64,000 bases of DNA from Microbacterium enclense (lineage in GTDB: Bacteria > Actinomycetota > Actinomycetes > Actinomycetales > Microbacteriaceae): positions 3,224,001-3,288,000 of the forward strand of contig CP116226.1 of NCBI GenBank assembly GCA_038182865.1, in the 5' to 3' direction. Each line of letters begins with the position of its first letter. Positions within the stretch are counted from its first letter, which is position 1. Shown here piece by piece: positions 1 through 7,864 of the stretch. The position numbers and the translations under genes are program-made. Under the pieces are notes generated by a model. That model was not told where the DNA came from. It did not search any database and was given only the letters and a program-made list of their open reading frames with translations.

Positions 1-821
1 ACCGAGGTCAGTCGCATCCGGCGGAGCAGAATCGGCGCGACCCAGACACTCGTGATCGCCAACGCCACACCCCACCCGAAGAACGTCAGCCCGATGCCCA
101 TCGCGCCGAATCCGAGGGGGAACGGCGAGAACGCCAGCAGCGTGAAGAATCCGATGTTGTAGAACAGTGCGGTCGCGGCGAGGATCGCGAGAGCCGGACG
201 GCCGAGGGCGCGGAAGGGCGCGCTGAAGGGGATCGGCGTCCGGGCGGGGGCGGGACCGCGCAGCAGGACGGCGACGGCGACGAACGCGATGGCCATGAGG
301 ACGACGACACCGAAGAACGGTCCGCGCCAACTCGCCTCGCCCAGGATGCCGCCGAGGAGCGGGCCCACGGCGATACCGAGGCCGAGAGCGGCTTCGTAAA
401 GGATGATCGCCGCCGAGCTTCCGCCGGAGGCGGCTCCGACGATGGTCGCGAGGGCGGTCGAGATGAAGAGCGCGTTGCCCAGACCCCAACCCGCACGGAA
501 ACCGATCACCGCGTCGACACTCCCGCTCAGCGCGCAGAACAGGGAGAACACGACGATGAGAGCGAGGCCGACGAGCAGGGTGGCCTTGGCGCCGATCCGG
601 CTCGAGATCCAGCTGGTCACGAGCATCGCGAGGCCCGTCACGACGAGATAGCTCGTGAAGAGCAGTTCCGTCTCGACCGGCGTCGCCTGCAGCGAGTCGG
701 CGATGGCGGGGAGGATCGGGTCGACGAGGCCGATACCCATGAAGGCGACGACGCACGCGAACGCGACCGCCCACACCTGCGCGGGCTGCTTCCACACGCT
801 CGGGGCTGTGGCGGCGCTCAC
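1..821 (-). CDS. MFS efflux transporter, C-terminal part cut off by the window edge
   Basis: Drug/metabolite exporter of the major facilitator superfamily in the cytoplasmic membrane. About 273 residues are visible and the frame stays open to base 1, so the C-terminus lies outside the window. The N-terminus reads VWKQPAQVWAV, followed by a first membrane helix and an acidic, proline-containing stretch (GLVDPILPAIADSL) typical of DHA1-type exporters. Further hydrophobic helices alternate with short basic loops such as SSRIGAK. The start is a GTG at 821 whose GTGA overlaps the TGA of the upstream MarR gene by 4 bp, so the two are cotranscribed and translationally coupled. That arrangement implies MarR-controlled efflux; the substrate cannot be read from the sequence. 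Confidence 0.88.
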   Translation of the reverse strand, partial: MSAATAPSVWKQPAQVWAVAFACVVAFMGIGLVDPILPAIADSLQATPVETELLFTSYLVVTGLAMLVTSWISSRIGAKATLLVGLALIVVFSLFCALSGSVDAVIGFRAGWGLGNALFISTALATIVGAASGGSSAAIILYEAALGLGIAVGPLLGGILGEASWRGPFFGVVVLMAIAFVAVAVLLRGPAPARTPIPFSAPFRALGRPALAILAATALFYNIGFFTLLAFSPFPLGFGAMGIGLTFFGWGVALAITSVWVAPILLRRMRLTS

Positions 822-1252
822 CGGACGACCTCGGGCTGCAGTCCGACGCGGGCCGACAGGGCGCCGGCGGCGACGCTCACGGCTTCCCATTCGGCATCCG
901 TCAGGTCGGCGACGTGCGGTGCGAGCGCGGCGCTGAGCTGGCTGAGCCACCGTTCGAGCGCGGCGAGGCCCTCGTCGGTGGCGGTGATGACGCTGACCCG
1001 CGAATCGTCGGGGTCGGCCTCCCGTGCGACGAGGCCCGCATCGTTCAGCTGATGCACCAGGCGGGTCATGCCGGGTTGGGTCACGCGGCTGAGCGTCGCG
1101 AGGTCTCCGAGGCGCTGGGGGCCGTGGTCTCGCAGGAGTGTCAAGGTCCGCCACTGGGCGGCGGGAGCGTCGTTCTGGGTGTCGAGGGCCGCGATGCGCG
1201 TCAGGGCGTGCACCGCGAGCAGCAATCTCTGGAGGTCATCATCGCGGGTCAT
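818..1252 (-). CDS. MarR-family transcriptional regulator
   Basis: A 144-residue winged-helix regulator of MarR length. The central part (LTLLRDHGPQRLGDLATLSR, then a recognition helix containing VTQPGMTRLVHQL) is the wHTH, and the wing carries the usual D-x-R-x-S signature (DPDDSRVSVI). It should act as a dimeric, ligand-released repressor of the MFS gene with which it overlaps by 4 bp. The ATG at 1252 lies exactly 6 nt after a TATGCT -10 hexamer, so its mRNA is probably leaderless, and an inverted repeat sits just upstream of that hexamer, which suggests autoregulation. The inducer is unknown. Confidence 0.9.
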   Translation of the reverse strand: MTRDDDLQRLLLAVHALTRIAALDTQNDAPAAQWRTLTLLRDHGPQRLGDLATLSRVTQPGMTRLVHQLNDAGLVAREADPDDSRVSVITATDEGLAALERWLSQLSAALAPHVADLTDAEWEAVSVAAGALSARVGLQPEVVR

Positions 1253-1258
1253 ATAAGA

Positions 1259-1283
1259 AGCATAGCGCAGATATATACCTGCG
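1259..1283 (-). promoter_or_regulatory. MarR promoter and probable operator
   Basis: On the minus strand a -10 hexamer TATGCT (1259-1264) precedes the marR ATG by 6 nt. Immediately upstream is a perfect inverted repeat, CGCAG-N8-CTGCG (1266-1283), with an AT-rich centre ATATATAC. Its position between -10 and -35 fits a MarR-type repressor site. Binding is inferred, not shown. Confidence 0.55.
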
Positions 1284-1379
1284 GTATGTACCAGGAGTGG
1301 TCGCGTCGCGCACGGGTGTCTCGCCGTGCGAGACGACGAGATGGCCGTGAGCTCGCGTCCGTCCCCGAGCCCGAGGCGC

Positions 1380-1751
1380 TCACGCCCAGACGACGAATCC
1401 CCCCACCGCCGTGGCGACGGCCAGGAGCAACAGCAGGAGATTCATCGGCACCACCTTGCCCTCGCCGCGACGCAGGTGGAAGACGACCGCCCCCACCTGG
1501 ACGAGCACGAGCCCGATTGCGGCGAGGGGCGCCAGGACCGGGACGACGCCCGTCAGGGGAGGCAGCACCAGGCCGAGGGCCCCCAGCACCTCGATCACCC
1601 CGATGAAGCGGACGAGGGGCAGCGGCACGTCCTTCGCCCAGCCGATGCCGGCGGCGACGAGGGCATCGGGGGAGCGGAGGGCCTTCATCGCTCCGGCGGC
1701 CAGATAGGCGAGCGCCAGCACGCCGGCGATGATCCAGGAGGCGATCAACAT
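1380..1751 (-). CDS. DoxX-family membrane protein
   Basis: A 123-residue integral membrane protein with four hydrophobic helices. The first helix runs straight into the family's A-A-G-x-x-K element (LAAGAMKAL), and later come VRFIGVIEVLGALGLVLP and VGAVVFHLRRGE, all typical of DoxX/DoxX-like proteins. The ATG at 1751 is preferred over longer in-frame starts because GAAGGA lies 8 nt upstream and the first helix starts at once. Family members are often linked to redox or sulfur metabolism, but the role of this one is unknown. It lies downstream of the NAD(P)-binding protein on the same strand (82 bp gap) and may be cotranscribed with it. Confidence 0.85.
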   Translation of the reverse strand: MLIASWIIAGVLALAYLAAGAMKALRSPDALVAAGIGWAKDVPLPLVRFIGVIEVLGALGLVLPPLTGVVPVLAPLAAIGLVLVQVGAVVFHLRRGEGKVVPMNLLLLLLAVATAVGGFVVWA

Positions 1752-1833
1752 TCGAGTGTTCCTTCGGGTGAGCAGACCGTGTGTCGAGGTCATCGCCTCG
1801 GCGGCTGCGCCGGGACGGGTGGGTGTGCGGGAT

Positions 1834-2502
1834 TCAGCTGCGCGAACGCGCATTCCAGATGAGTGGTGCCCGGCGCAGCCAGGTGTCGTCCTCGAGCGAA
1901 TCGAGGAGGAACCGGGCGACCTCCGTCCGACTGACGCTCATGCCGGGCTTCTCGTCTCCGACGAGGGCCGCACGCAGTGGCCCGCTCGGGGGTGTGTCGG
2001 TGAGCGCGACGGAGCGGGCGAGCACCCAGTCCGCGTCGGACGCGCGGACGACCGCGTCGACGCCGTGGTGGTCGTTGTAGCCGTGCCGGATGCCGGAGCT
2101 CTTGATCAGCGCCTTGAAGAGGGGGTTCAGGGACGGCCAGGAATCCCCGGCGCCGACGGTGGAGGCGACCGCGATCCGGCGGATGCCGTTCTCCTGCATC
2201 ACCGTCAGCGCGTCGCGCGTGGCGTCGGTCATGAACGTCGGGGGACTCACCGACTTCGCCCACGGGTTGTCGCTGGTGCGGGAGTTGTTCAAGGCACTGA
2301 CGACCGCGTCCGCGCCGTCGACCGCGCGGCGCAGGTCATCGATCTTCGCGGGCGTCCCCGGGATCAGCTCGACGGCGTCGGGAACGTCGAGAGCGTCGGG
2401 TCTGCGGACGAGCGCCCGAACACGGTGACCGCGCTCGACGGCCTGCCTGACGACGTGAATACCTGTGCGACCGCTGCCGCCGAGAACGAGGAGAGTGGTC
2501 AT
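1834..2502 (-). CDS. NAD(P)H-binding (NmrA/atypical SDR-like) protein
   Basis: A 222-residue Rossmann-fold protein. The N-terminus MTTLLVLGGSGRTG contains the G-x-x-G-x-x-G dinucleotide loop, followed by a basic residue cluster (ALVRRP) that favours NADP(H). This is the layout of NAD(P)H-binding domain-10 (NmrA-like) proteins. The start at 2502 is set by the AAAGGA ribosome-binding site and by the first beta strand. It is divergent from an HxlR regulator (74 bp between starts), an arrangement commonly seen for HxlR-controlled redox-stress reductases. The substrate is unknown. Confidence 0.85.
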   Translation of the reverse strand: MTTLLVLGGSGRTGIHVVRQAVERGHRVRALVRRPDALDVPDAVELIPGTPAKIDDLRRAVDGADAVVSALNNSRTSDNPWAKSVSPPTFMTDATRDALTVMQENGIRRIAVASTVGAGDSWPSLNPLFKALIKSSGIRHGYNDHHGVDAVVRASDADWVLARSVALTDTPPSGPLRAALVGDEKPGMSVSRTEVARFLLDSLEDDTWLRRAPLIWNARSRS

Positions 2503-2524
2503 GGAGAAGGTCCTTTCGGCTGAT

Positions 2525-2561
2525 ACGCACCGATGATCTGGCAACATCTTTCTCAGTGCGT
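2525..2561. promoter_or_regulatory. Divergent control region between reductase and HxlR genes
   Basis: The 74-bp gap between two divergent starts contains the inverted repeat ACGCAC (2525-2530) / GTGCGT (2556-2561) with a shorter GATG/CATC repeat nested inside. This is a plausible HxlR operator by position only. Confidence 0.35.
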
Positions 2562-2576
2562 TCAAGGGAGTGGAAA

Positions 2577-2981
2577 ATGGTGTCACCGCGGACGATCAGT
2601 GGACCGTGTCGGGCGTGGCCGGAGGAGAGCGCCTTCATCCGGGAGGTGCTCGACCGCATCGGCGACAAGTGGACGGTGCTGGTCGTGAGTACCCTGGGCG
2701 GTGAGCCGCTGCGGTACTCGGATCTGCAGGCGAGCATTCCGGGTATATCCCAGCGCATGCTCACCGTCACGCTGAAGGCCCTCGAACGCGACGGGTTGCT
2801 CACGAGGACGGCGTACCCCGAGGTGCCGCCTCGCGTCGAGTACGCCCTCACAGACCTCGGACGGTCCTTGCTCGACGCCGTGATGGCACTGGCGGGGTGG
2901 GCGGCGAACCACCACGAAGCCGTCGCCGAGAGCCGACGCGGGCACGAGGTCAGCGGGGTGGGACGCGCGAAGGCCCGCTGA
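2577..2981 (+). CDS. HxlR-family transcriptional regulator
   Basis: A 134-residue wHTH protein. The HxlR signature is clear: an N-terminal cysteine (GPCRAWP), then VLDRIGDKWTVLVVSTL, LRYSDLQASIPGISQRMLT and LERDGLLTRTAYPEVPPRVEY. The ATG at 2577 is chosen over a GTG at 2556 because AAGGGAG lies 6 nt upstream of it. The single N-terminal Cys is typical of thiol- or electrophile-sensing HxlR proteins. It probably controls the divergent NAD(P)-binding gene and perhaps doxX behind it. Confidence 0.9.
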   Translation: MVSPRTISGPCRAWPEESAFIREVLDRIGDKWTVLVVSTLGGEPLRYSDLQASIPGISQRMLTVTLKALERDGLLTRTAYPEVPPRVEYALTDLGRSLLDAVMALAGWAANHHEAVAESRRGHEVSGVGRAKAR

Positions 2982-2997
2982 CGAGTTCTTCGTCGTC

Positions 2998-3015
2998 CTG
3001 CCCGGGGAAGGGCAG
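2998..3015 (+). terminator. Small hairpin between convergent genes
   Basis: CTGCCC (2998-3003) pairs with GGGCAG (3010-3015) around a 6-nt loop, 16 nt after the HxlR stop. There is no T-run, so it is a weak terminator candidate. Confidence 0.35.
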
Positions 3016-3101
3016 TGCGCATGCGTCCCCCGCGGGATCGCACGCCGTGGCACCGTCGTCGCCGACGGATCGCAGGGTGGGTGCGACGTTGCCGGGGGTG
3101 C

Positions 3102-3779
3102 TCATCCGGCGCCCACGGGCGCTTCGGCGACCGCGGTCTCCAGTGCACGCGCGTATCCCTCGATCGACTGCGCGCCCGAGGCGGCGAAGCGGCGGTCGAA
3201 CACCGTGAAGGGAACGCCGCGGACGCCGAGCTCTCGGCCCTCTTCCACATCGGCCCGCACCGCGTCGGCGTACTCGTCGCTTGTCAACACCTCGCGAACG
3301 CGCTCCGCGGACAGTCCGATTTCGTCGGCCGTCCGGGCCAGAGCCGCCGCGTCGAACGGGTTGCTCTCGCCGGCGAAGAAGCGATCTTGCACCCGTGAGA
3401 AGAACTCGAGTCCCGAGCCCGCCTCTTCGGCGTACTGCACCACGCGATGGAAGTCGAAGGTGTTCGCGTTCAGTCGGTCGAGTGAGAACGCGAGCCCTTC
3501 ACTCTGCGCCAGTGCCTGGATCCCGCGCTCGGCCTGCAAGACGACTTCCGCGTTTCCGCCGTGCGAGCGGATGAAGGCGCTTTCGATCGACTCCGGTGTG
3601 TGCGGCGCGTCCGGGTTCAGCTCGAAGGAGCGGATCTTCACCTCGAACCGGTCGGCATCCGGCCGGGCGTCGATGGCGTGCTGGAGTCGATGCTTGCCGA
3701 CGTAGCACCACGGGCAGCCCACGTCTGCCCAGACCTCGATGAGGATCGGTGTCGGTTCGGCGGTGTCGGTGGATGACAT
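3102..3779 (-). CDS. DsbA-family oxidoreductase (FrnE/2-hydroxychromene-2-carboxylate isomerase-like)
   Basis: A 225-residue thioredoxin-fold protein without a signal peptide, hence cytoplasmic. It opens IEVWADVGCPWCYVGK, giving the CPWC active site of FrnE-like DsbA proteins. The long alpha-helical insertion (HRLQHAIDA to TADEIGLSAERV) is followed by the cis-proline segment GVRGVPFTVFD. These proteins act in polyketide tailoring or disulfide redox handling; here the substrate is unknown. The start at 3779 has GAGG 9 nt upstream; an in-frame ATG 33 bp further out is possible but lacks conservation. Confidence 0.9.
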   Translation of the reverse strand: MSSTDTAEPTPILIEVWADVGCPWCYVGKHRLQHAIDARPDADRFEVKIRSFELNPDAPHTPESIESAFIRSHGGNAEVVLQAERGIQALAQSEGLAFSLDRLNANTFDFHRVVQYAEEAGSGLEFFSRVQDRFFAGESNPFDAAALARTADEIGLSAERVREVLTSDEYADAVRADVEEGRELGVRGVPFTVFDRRFAASGAQSIEGYARALETAVAEAPVGAG

Positions 3780-3895
3780 GCTCTTTACCTCACTAACAGT
3801 TCGTAGCCCCATTGTGAGTCTGTTGATCGACGCGTACAAAAGGCACTTCGAGGTGCGTTCCGCAGGTCGACGTGCATCGGTCCGGTGCGGCCGAC

Positions 3896-4693
3896 TCAGC
3901 GGGACGCGAGCCGTGTCGTCAGCTGGTGCGCGTGTGCGAGCAGGGTGCGACCGAGCTCGCTGAGCCGCTCCCCGGAGAACCGGAACTCCACGCCCGTCAG
4001 GCTCAACGCCCACTGCGGCTGGCCGACGCGATCGAAGACCGCCGCGCCCAGACCCCAGCTCCCCTCGACGATGAGGCCGGGATTGACGGCGTATCCCCGC
4101 TCCTGCGTGTCGCGGACGCGCGTTCGAAGCCGCGCGGGCGAGTGGGACGTGCCCCATCGCTGCGGGAGGTCGTTCTGGCGGTCGAGATAGGCGTCCACAT
4201 CATGGGTAGGGAGGAACGCGAGGATGGCGAGGCCTGCGGAGGCGACCCCGAGAGGGAACCGCACGCCCTCCGACAGCACGAACGAACGGATCGGGAAGCT
4301 CCCGTCCTCGCGCACGAGGCAGACCGTCTCGTCACCGCGACGCACCGAGAGGAACGCACTCTCCTCCGTGCGGACAGCCAGTGAGCGGACGATGTCGCGC
4401 GCGGTGCTGGTGATATCGAATCGGGATGCCGCGACACTGCCCATCAGATAGAGCTCCGGACCGGGCAGCCAGCGCCCCGTCGCCTCGTCGCGGTCGACGA
4501 GACCCTCTGCGCGCAGTGCGCTGAGGAGTCGATGGGCGGTGGGGCGGGTGAGGTCGCCGTCGCGGGCGAGGTCGCCGACCGTGGCGCCGTTCGCTCCGGC
4601 CGCGGTGACCCGACGGAGCAGGGCCGCGGCGCGGGCGATCGCCTGAGCGCCGGGGACGCTCGCCGGAGAACGAGTTGGAGAGGGAGTGTCCAC
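3896..4693 (-). CDS. IclR-family transcriptional regulator
   Basis: A 265-residue regulator: an N-terminal wHTH (GATVGDLARDGDLTRPTAHR recognition region, LVDRDEATGRW wing), then the IclR effector domain (ESAFLSVRRGDETVCLV, FPLGVASAGLAILAF, RERGYAV-like RDTQERGYAVNPG). It is divergent from the CoA-transferase/thiolase operon and is its likely regulator, responding to an aromatic or ketoacid intermediate. I place the start at a GTG (4693) that lies 7 nt after a TAGCGT -10 box with TTGCGA 18 bp further up, so the transcript is probably leaderless. An ATG 30 bp upstream (4723) is an alternative. Confidence 0.87.
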   Translation of the reverse strand: MDTPSPTRSPASVPGAQAIARAAALLRRVTAAGANGATVGDLARDGDLTRPTAHRLLSALRAEGLVDRDEATGRWLPGPELYLMGSVAASRFDITSTARDIVRSLAVRTEESAFLSVRRGDETVCLVREDGSFPIRSFVLSEGVRFPLGVASAGLAILAFLPTHDVDAYLDRQNDLPQRWGTSHSPARLRTRVRDTQERGYAVNPGLIVEGSWGLGAAVFDRVGQPQWALSLTGVEFRFSGERLSELGRTLLAHAHQLTTRLASR

Positions 4694-4730
4694 GATGTGG
4701 ACGCTAGACCCCGTGGCATCCATATCGCAA
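4688..4730 (-). promoter_or_regulatory. Leaderless iclR promoter with overlapping palindromic operator
   Basis: Minus strand: -35 TTGCGA (4725-4730), 18-bp spacer, -10 TAGCGT (4701-4706), then 7 nt to the GTG start. A perfect palindrome GTCCAC-GAT-GTGGAC (4688-4702) covers the transcription/translation start, where a bound IclR dimer would block its own synthesis. The same site is about 95 bp upstream of the divergent CoA-transferase operon. Confidence 0.6.
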
Positions 4731-4796
4731 GCATGCGCTGGCTCCGTGGAGACGTGCGCGCCGACGATGAGAGGACGCAGACACGAAGGAGTTCGC

Positions 4797-5570
4797 GTGA
4801 TCGACAAGACCTGGACCTCGGCCGCCGACGCGGTCTCCGACGTTCCCGACGGTGCCTCGATCGCCGTCGGCGGGTTCGGCCTCTCGGGCAACCCCATCGC
4901 CCTCATCGAGGCCCTTCTCGCCCAGGGAACCCGCGACCTCTCGGTCGTCTCGAACAACTGCGGCGTCGACGACTGGGGGCTCGGCATCCTGCTGGGCGCC
5001 GGACGCATCCGGAAGATGACCTCCTCGTACGTCGGCGAGAACAAGGAGTTCGAGCGGCAGTTCCTCTCGGGCGAGTTGGAGCTCGAGCTGACTCCGCAGG
5101 GGACACTCGCGGAGAAGCTCCGCGCCGGCGGCGCGGGCATCGCGGCGTTCTACACGCAGACGGGGGTGGGCACCCAGGTGGCCGAGGGCGGTCTGCCCCA
5201 GCGCTACGACGGAGTCGGCGGCATCGCGGTCGCCTCTCCCGCGAAAGACGTGCGGGTGTTCGAGGTGAACGGCGAATCGCGCGAGTTCGTCCTCGAAGAG
5301 GCCATCACGACGGACTTCGCCCTGGTCCACGCCTGGAAAGGCGACCGTCACGGCAACCTCGTGTTCCGGAAGGCGGCGCGCAACTTCAACCCGCTCGCGG
5401 CGATGGCGGGCCGCGTCTGCGTCGCGCAGGTCGAACACCTCGTGGAGCCCGGCGAGATCGAGGCCGACGATGTCCACCTCCCGGGGGTGTTCGTGCACCG
5501 GATCGTCGACGTGGGGTCCGGCATCGAGAAGCGCATCGAGAAGCGCACCGTCCGCGAAGGGAACAGCTGA
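4797..5570 (+). CDS. 3-oxoacid CoA-transferase, subunit A
   Basis: A 257-residue alpha subunit of a family I CoA-transferase. The N-terminus has the CoA-binding glycine loop (SIAVGGFGLSGNPIALIEAL), followed by SNNCGVDDWGLG and later AKVE-type segments (GRVCVAQVEHLVEPGEI) seen in ScoA/PcaI. With subunit B it moves CoA from succinyl-CoA to a 3-oxoacid. The GTG start at 4797 has AAGGAG 5 nt upstream. It is first in a three-gene operon with subunit B and a thiolase. The thiolase type suggests acetoacetate (scoA-like) rather than 3-oxoadipate (pcaI-like), but this is not settled, so I give no symbol. Confidence 0.92.
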   Translation: MIDKTWTSAADAVSDVPDGASIAVGGFGLSGNPIALIEALLAQGTRDLSVVSNNCGVDDWGLGILLGAGRIRKMTSSYVGENKEFERQFLSGELELELTPQGTLAEKLRAGGAGIAAFYTQTGVGTQVAEGGLPQRYDGVGGIAVASPAKDVRVFEVNGESREFVLEEAITTDFALVHAWKGDRHGNLVFRKAARNFNPLAAMAGRVCVAQVEHLVEPGEIEADDVHLPGVFVHRIVDVGSGIEKRIEKRTVREGNS

Positions 5571-5572
5571 TC

Positions 5573-6223
5573 ATGGCCCTCACCCGTGTCCAGATGGCGG
5601 CTCGCGCCGCCCGCGAACTCGCCGACGGTGCCTACGTGAACCTCGGCATCGGCCTGCCGACGCTCGTCCCGAATCACGTGCCCGACGACGTGACCGTCGT
5701 GTTGCAGTCGGAGAACGGCATCCTCGGCGTCGGCCCGTATCCGACGGAGGATGCGGTGGATGCCGACCTCATCAACGCCGGCAAGGAGACGGTGACCACT
5801 CTCCCCGGCTCCGCCTTCTTCGACTCCGCGCTGAGCTTCGGGATGATCCGCGGCGGGAAGATCGACGCCGCGATCCTCGGGGCGATGCAGGTATCGGCAT
5901 CCGGAGACCTCGCGAACTGGATGATCCCCGGGAAGATGGTCAAAGGCCCCGGCGGCGCGATGGATCTCGTGCACGGCGCGGGTCGGGTCATCGTGCTCAT
6001 GGAGCACGTCGCGAAGGACGGCTCGCCCAAGATCGTCGATGCGTGCTCGCTGCCGCTCACCGGGCGTGGCGTTGTGGATCGCATCATCACCGACCTCGCC
6101 GTGATCGATGTGACGGAGGATGGACTCGTCCTCGTCGAGCTCGCCCCGGGCGTCAGCGTCGACGAGGTGCGGGATGCCACGGAGCCCCCGCTGACCGTGA
6201 GACTCACCGAGGAGATCGCATGA
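5573..6223 (+). CDS. 3-oxoacid CoA-transferase, subunit B
   Basis: A 216-residue beta subunit. It carries the catalytic glutamate in the family motif SENGILG, preceded by YVNLGIGLPTLVPNHVP, and the conserved GGxxDAAILGAMQVS segment. The glutamate forms the gamma-glutamyl-CoA intermediate in family I enzymes. The ATG at 5573 starts 2 nt after the subunit A stop, with AAGGGAA as ribosome-binding site, and the gene's 3' end overlaps the thiolase start by 4 bp (ATGA). The operon therefore delivers a 3-oxoacyl-CoA directly to a thiolase. Confidence 0.93.
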   Translation: MALTRVQMAARAARELADGAYVNLGIGLPTLVPNHVPDDVTVVLQSENGILGVGPYPTEDAVDADLINAGKETVTTLPGSAFFDSALSFGMIRGGKIDAAILGAMQVSASGDLANWMIPGKMVKGPGGAMDLVHGAGRVIVLMEHVAKDGSPKIVDACSLPLTGRGVVDRIITDLAVIDVTEDGLVLVELAPGVSVDEVRDATEPPLTVRLTEEIA

Positions 6224-7407
6224 GCACTGAGAACGATGTCGTCATCGTCGCTGCTGCACGCACGCCGCAGGGGCGCCTGAAGGGCCGACTCGCGCCGCTG
6301 ACCGCCGTGCAGCTCGGCGCTGCCGCGATCCGCGGCGCCCTCGAGCGTGGCGGCATTCCTGCGCAGACCGTCGACGCCGTCCTCGTCGGGCAGGTGCTGC
6401 AAGCGGGTGCGGGGCAGAACGCGGCGCGTCAGGCGGCGATCGGTGCGGGGATCGGCTGGGACGTCCACGCCGCCACGGTCAACAAGGTGTGCCTGTCGGG
6501 CCTGACCGCGATCATCGACGCCGCCCGCATGCTGCGCCTCGGCGACGCCACGGTCGTCGTGGCTGCGGGGATGGAATCGATGACGCGCGCCCCGCACCTG
6601 CTCATGAACTCCCGCGAGGGCTATGCCTACGGTTCGGTCGAGGTGCTCGACCATCTCGCGTACGACGGTCTCACCGATGCCTACGACCGGGAGAGCATGG
6701 GCGCCTCCACCGAGCGTGCCAACGCCCGGTTCGAGGTGACGCGCGAGGCCCAGGACGCCGTCGCCGCCCGCTCGCACCAGCGTGCCGCCGCGGCTCAGGC
6801 CGAGGGCATCTTCGACGCCGAGATCATGCCGGTCGAGATCCCGCAGCGAAAGGGTGACCCGGTCGTCGTCACGGCCGACGAGGGGATCCGCGCCGACACG
6901 ACCGTCGAGACGCTCGCGAAGCTGCGTCCCGCTTTCGCCGAGGGGGGCTCCATCACCGCCGGGAACGCCTCGCAGATCTCCGACGGTGCGTCTGCCGTGG
7001 TCGTGACCACCCGCGCCGTCGCCGAGGCACACGGGTGGGCGGTCCTCGCCGTCGTGGGGGCGGCCGGACAGGTCGCCGGTCCCGACAACTCCCTGCACGC
7101 GCAGCCCGCCCGCGCGATCGCGAAAGCACTCGAGAAACAGGGGCTGGTGGCATCCGATCTCGATCTGGTCGAGATCAACGAGGCGTTCGGCGCCGTGGTC
7201 GCTCGATCTCAGGCGGAGCTCGGCATCTCCGACGAGATCGTCAACCCGCACGGCGGTGGCATCGCGATCGGCCACCCCATCGGGGTCTCAGGAAACCGCC
7301 TGGTCGTCCACGCCGTCCACGAGCTCGTGCGGCGGGGGAGCGGCACCGCGGCGGTCGCGCTCTGCGGCGGCGGCGGCCAAGGCGATGCGCTGATCCTCAC
7401 CCGCTGA
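6220..7407 (+). CDS. Acetyl-CoA C-acyltransferase (thiolase)
   Basis: A 395-residue thiolase. The nucleophile is Cys91 in NKVCLSG, the His motif is GGGIAIGHPIG and the second Cys is in ALCGGGGQG. NKVCLSG resembles biosynthetic/acetoacetyl-CoA thiolases (AtoB/PhaA), whereas 3-oxoadipyl-CoA thiolases of the PcaF type usually read NRLCGSG. With the CoA-transferase this gives a route from acetoacetate to two acetyl-CoA; the alternative is the end of the beta-ketoadipate pathway. The start overlaps subunit B by ATGA. A strong hairpin follows the stop. Confidence 0.92.
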   Translation: MSTENDVVIVAAARTPQGRLKGRLAPLTAVQLGAAAIRGALERGGIPAQTVDAVLVGQVLQAGAGQNAARQAAIGAGIGWDVHAATVNKVCLSGLTAIIDAARMLRLGDATVVVAAGMESMTRAPHLLMNSREGYAYGSVEVLDHLAYDGLTDAYDRESMGASTERANARFEVTREAQDAVAARSHQRAAAAQAEGIFDAEIMPVEIPQRKGDPVVVTADEGIRADTTVETLAKLRPAFAEGGSITAGNASQISDGASAVVVTTRAVAEAHGWAVLAVVGAAGQVAGPDNSLHAQPARAIAKALEKQGLVASDLDLVEINEAFGAVVARSQAELGISDEIVNPHGGGIAIGHPIGVSGNRLVVHAVHELVRRGSGTAAVALCGGGGQGDALILTR

Positions 7408-7428
7408 CGCGGGCGTCGGGAAACACGA

Positions 7429-7463
7429 ACCGGATGCCGCACCTCACGGTCGCGGCATCCGGT
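7429..7463. terminator. Bidirectional hairpin between convergent genes
   Basis: Perfect 12-bp stem ACCGGATGCCGC (7429-7440) / GCGGCATCCGGT (7452-7463) with an 11-nt loop; a further ACACG/CGTGT pair extends it after a bulge. It lies between the convergent thiolase and small-membrane-protein genes. There is no U-run, as is usual in high-GC actinobacteria. Confidence 0.7.
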
Positions 7464-7478
7464 CGTGTCCGTCTGCGG

Positions 7479-7733
7479 TCAGCGCGCGAGGCGCTTCTTG
7501 AACAGTTTCTGCTGCTTCTTGGCGACGGGGGAGTCGCCCGCGATCACGCGACCGCGGCGGGCACGGCGCGTGTCGACGACCGATCCGATCGCCAGCGCGA
7601 GCGTGATGCCCCAGCTGAGCCACGCGAGCGCCGTGCGCCAGGTGAAGGGTTCGTCGTTACGCAAAGCGCGCAGGAGCGTGATGCCACCCGTGATGGCACT
7701 GAGAAGACCCGTTCCGAAGATGTACTGGCGCAT
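7479..7733 (-). CDS. Small two-helix membrane protein of unknown function
   Basis: 84 residues. The first helix is YIFGTGLLSAITGGITLL and the second WRTALAWLSWGITLALAIG. The C-terminal tail is strongly basic (VAKKQQKLFKKRLAR) and probably cytoplasmic. The ATG at 7733 lies 6 nt after a TAGGTT hexamer, so it is a likely leaderless transcript. It is divergent from otsA. No family is recognised. Confidence 0.75.
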   Translation of the reverse strand: MRQYIFGTGLLSAITGGITLLRALRNDEPFTWRTALAWLSWGITLALAIGSVVDTRRARRGRVIAGDSPVAKKQQKLFKKRLAR

Positions 7734-7864
7734 GCGCCCAACCTACCGAGGGATGCGCGACGTTGCCGCGCCTTGACAGGCAGGGCGCCCATATCGCATC
7801 CCGTCCCGCTCTCTGCGCCGGTGAGCGGCGCTGTTAGCCTGAGGTCGATCCCCGAGGAGGACCT

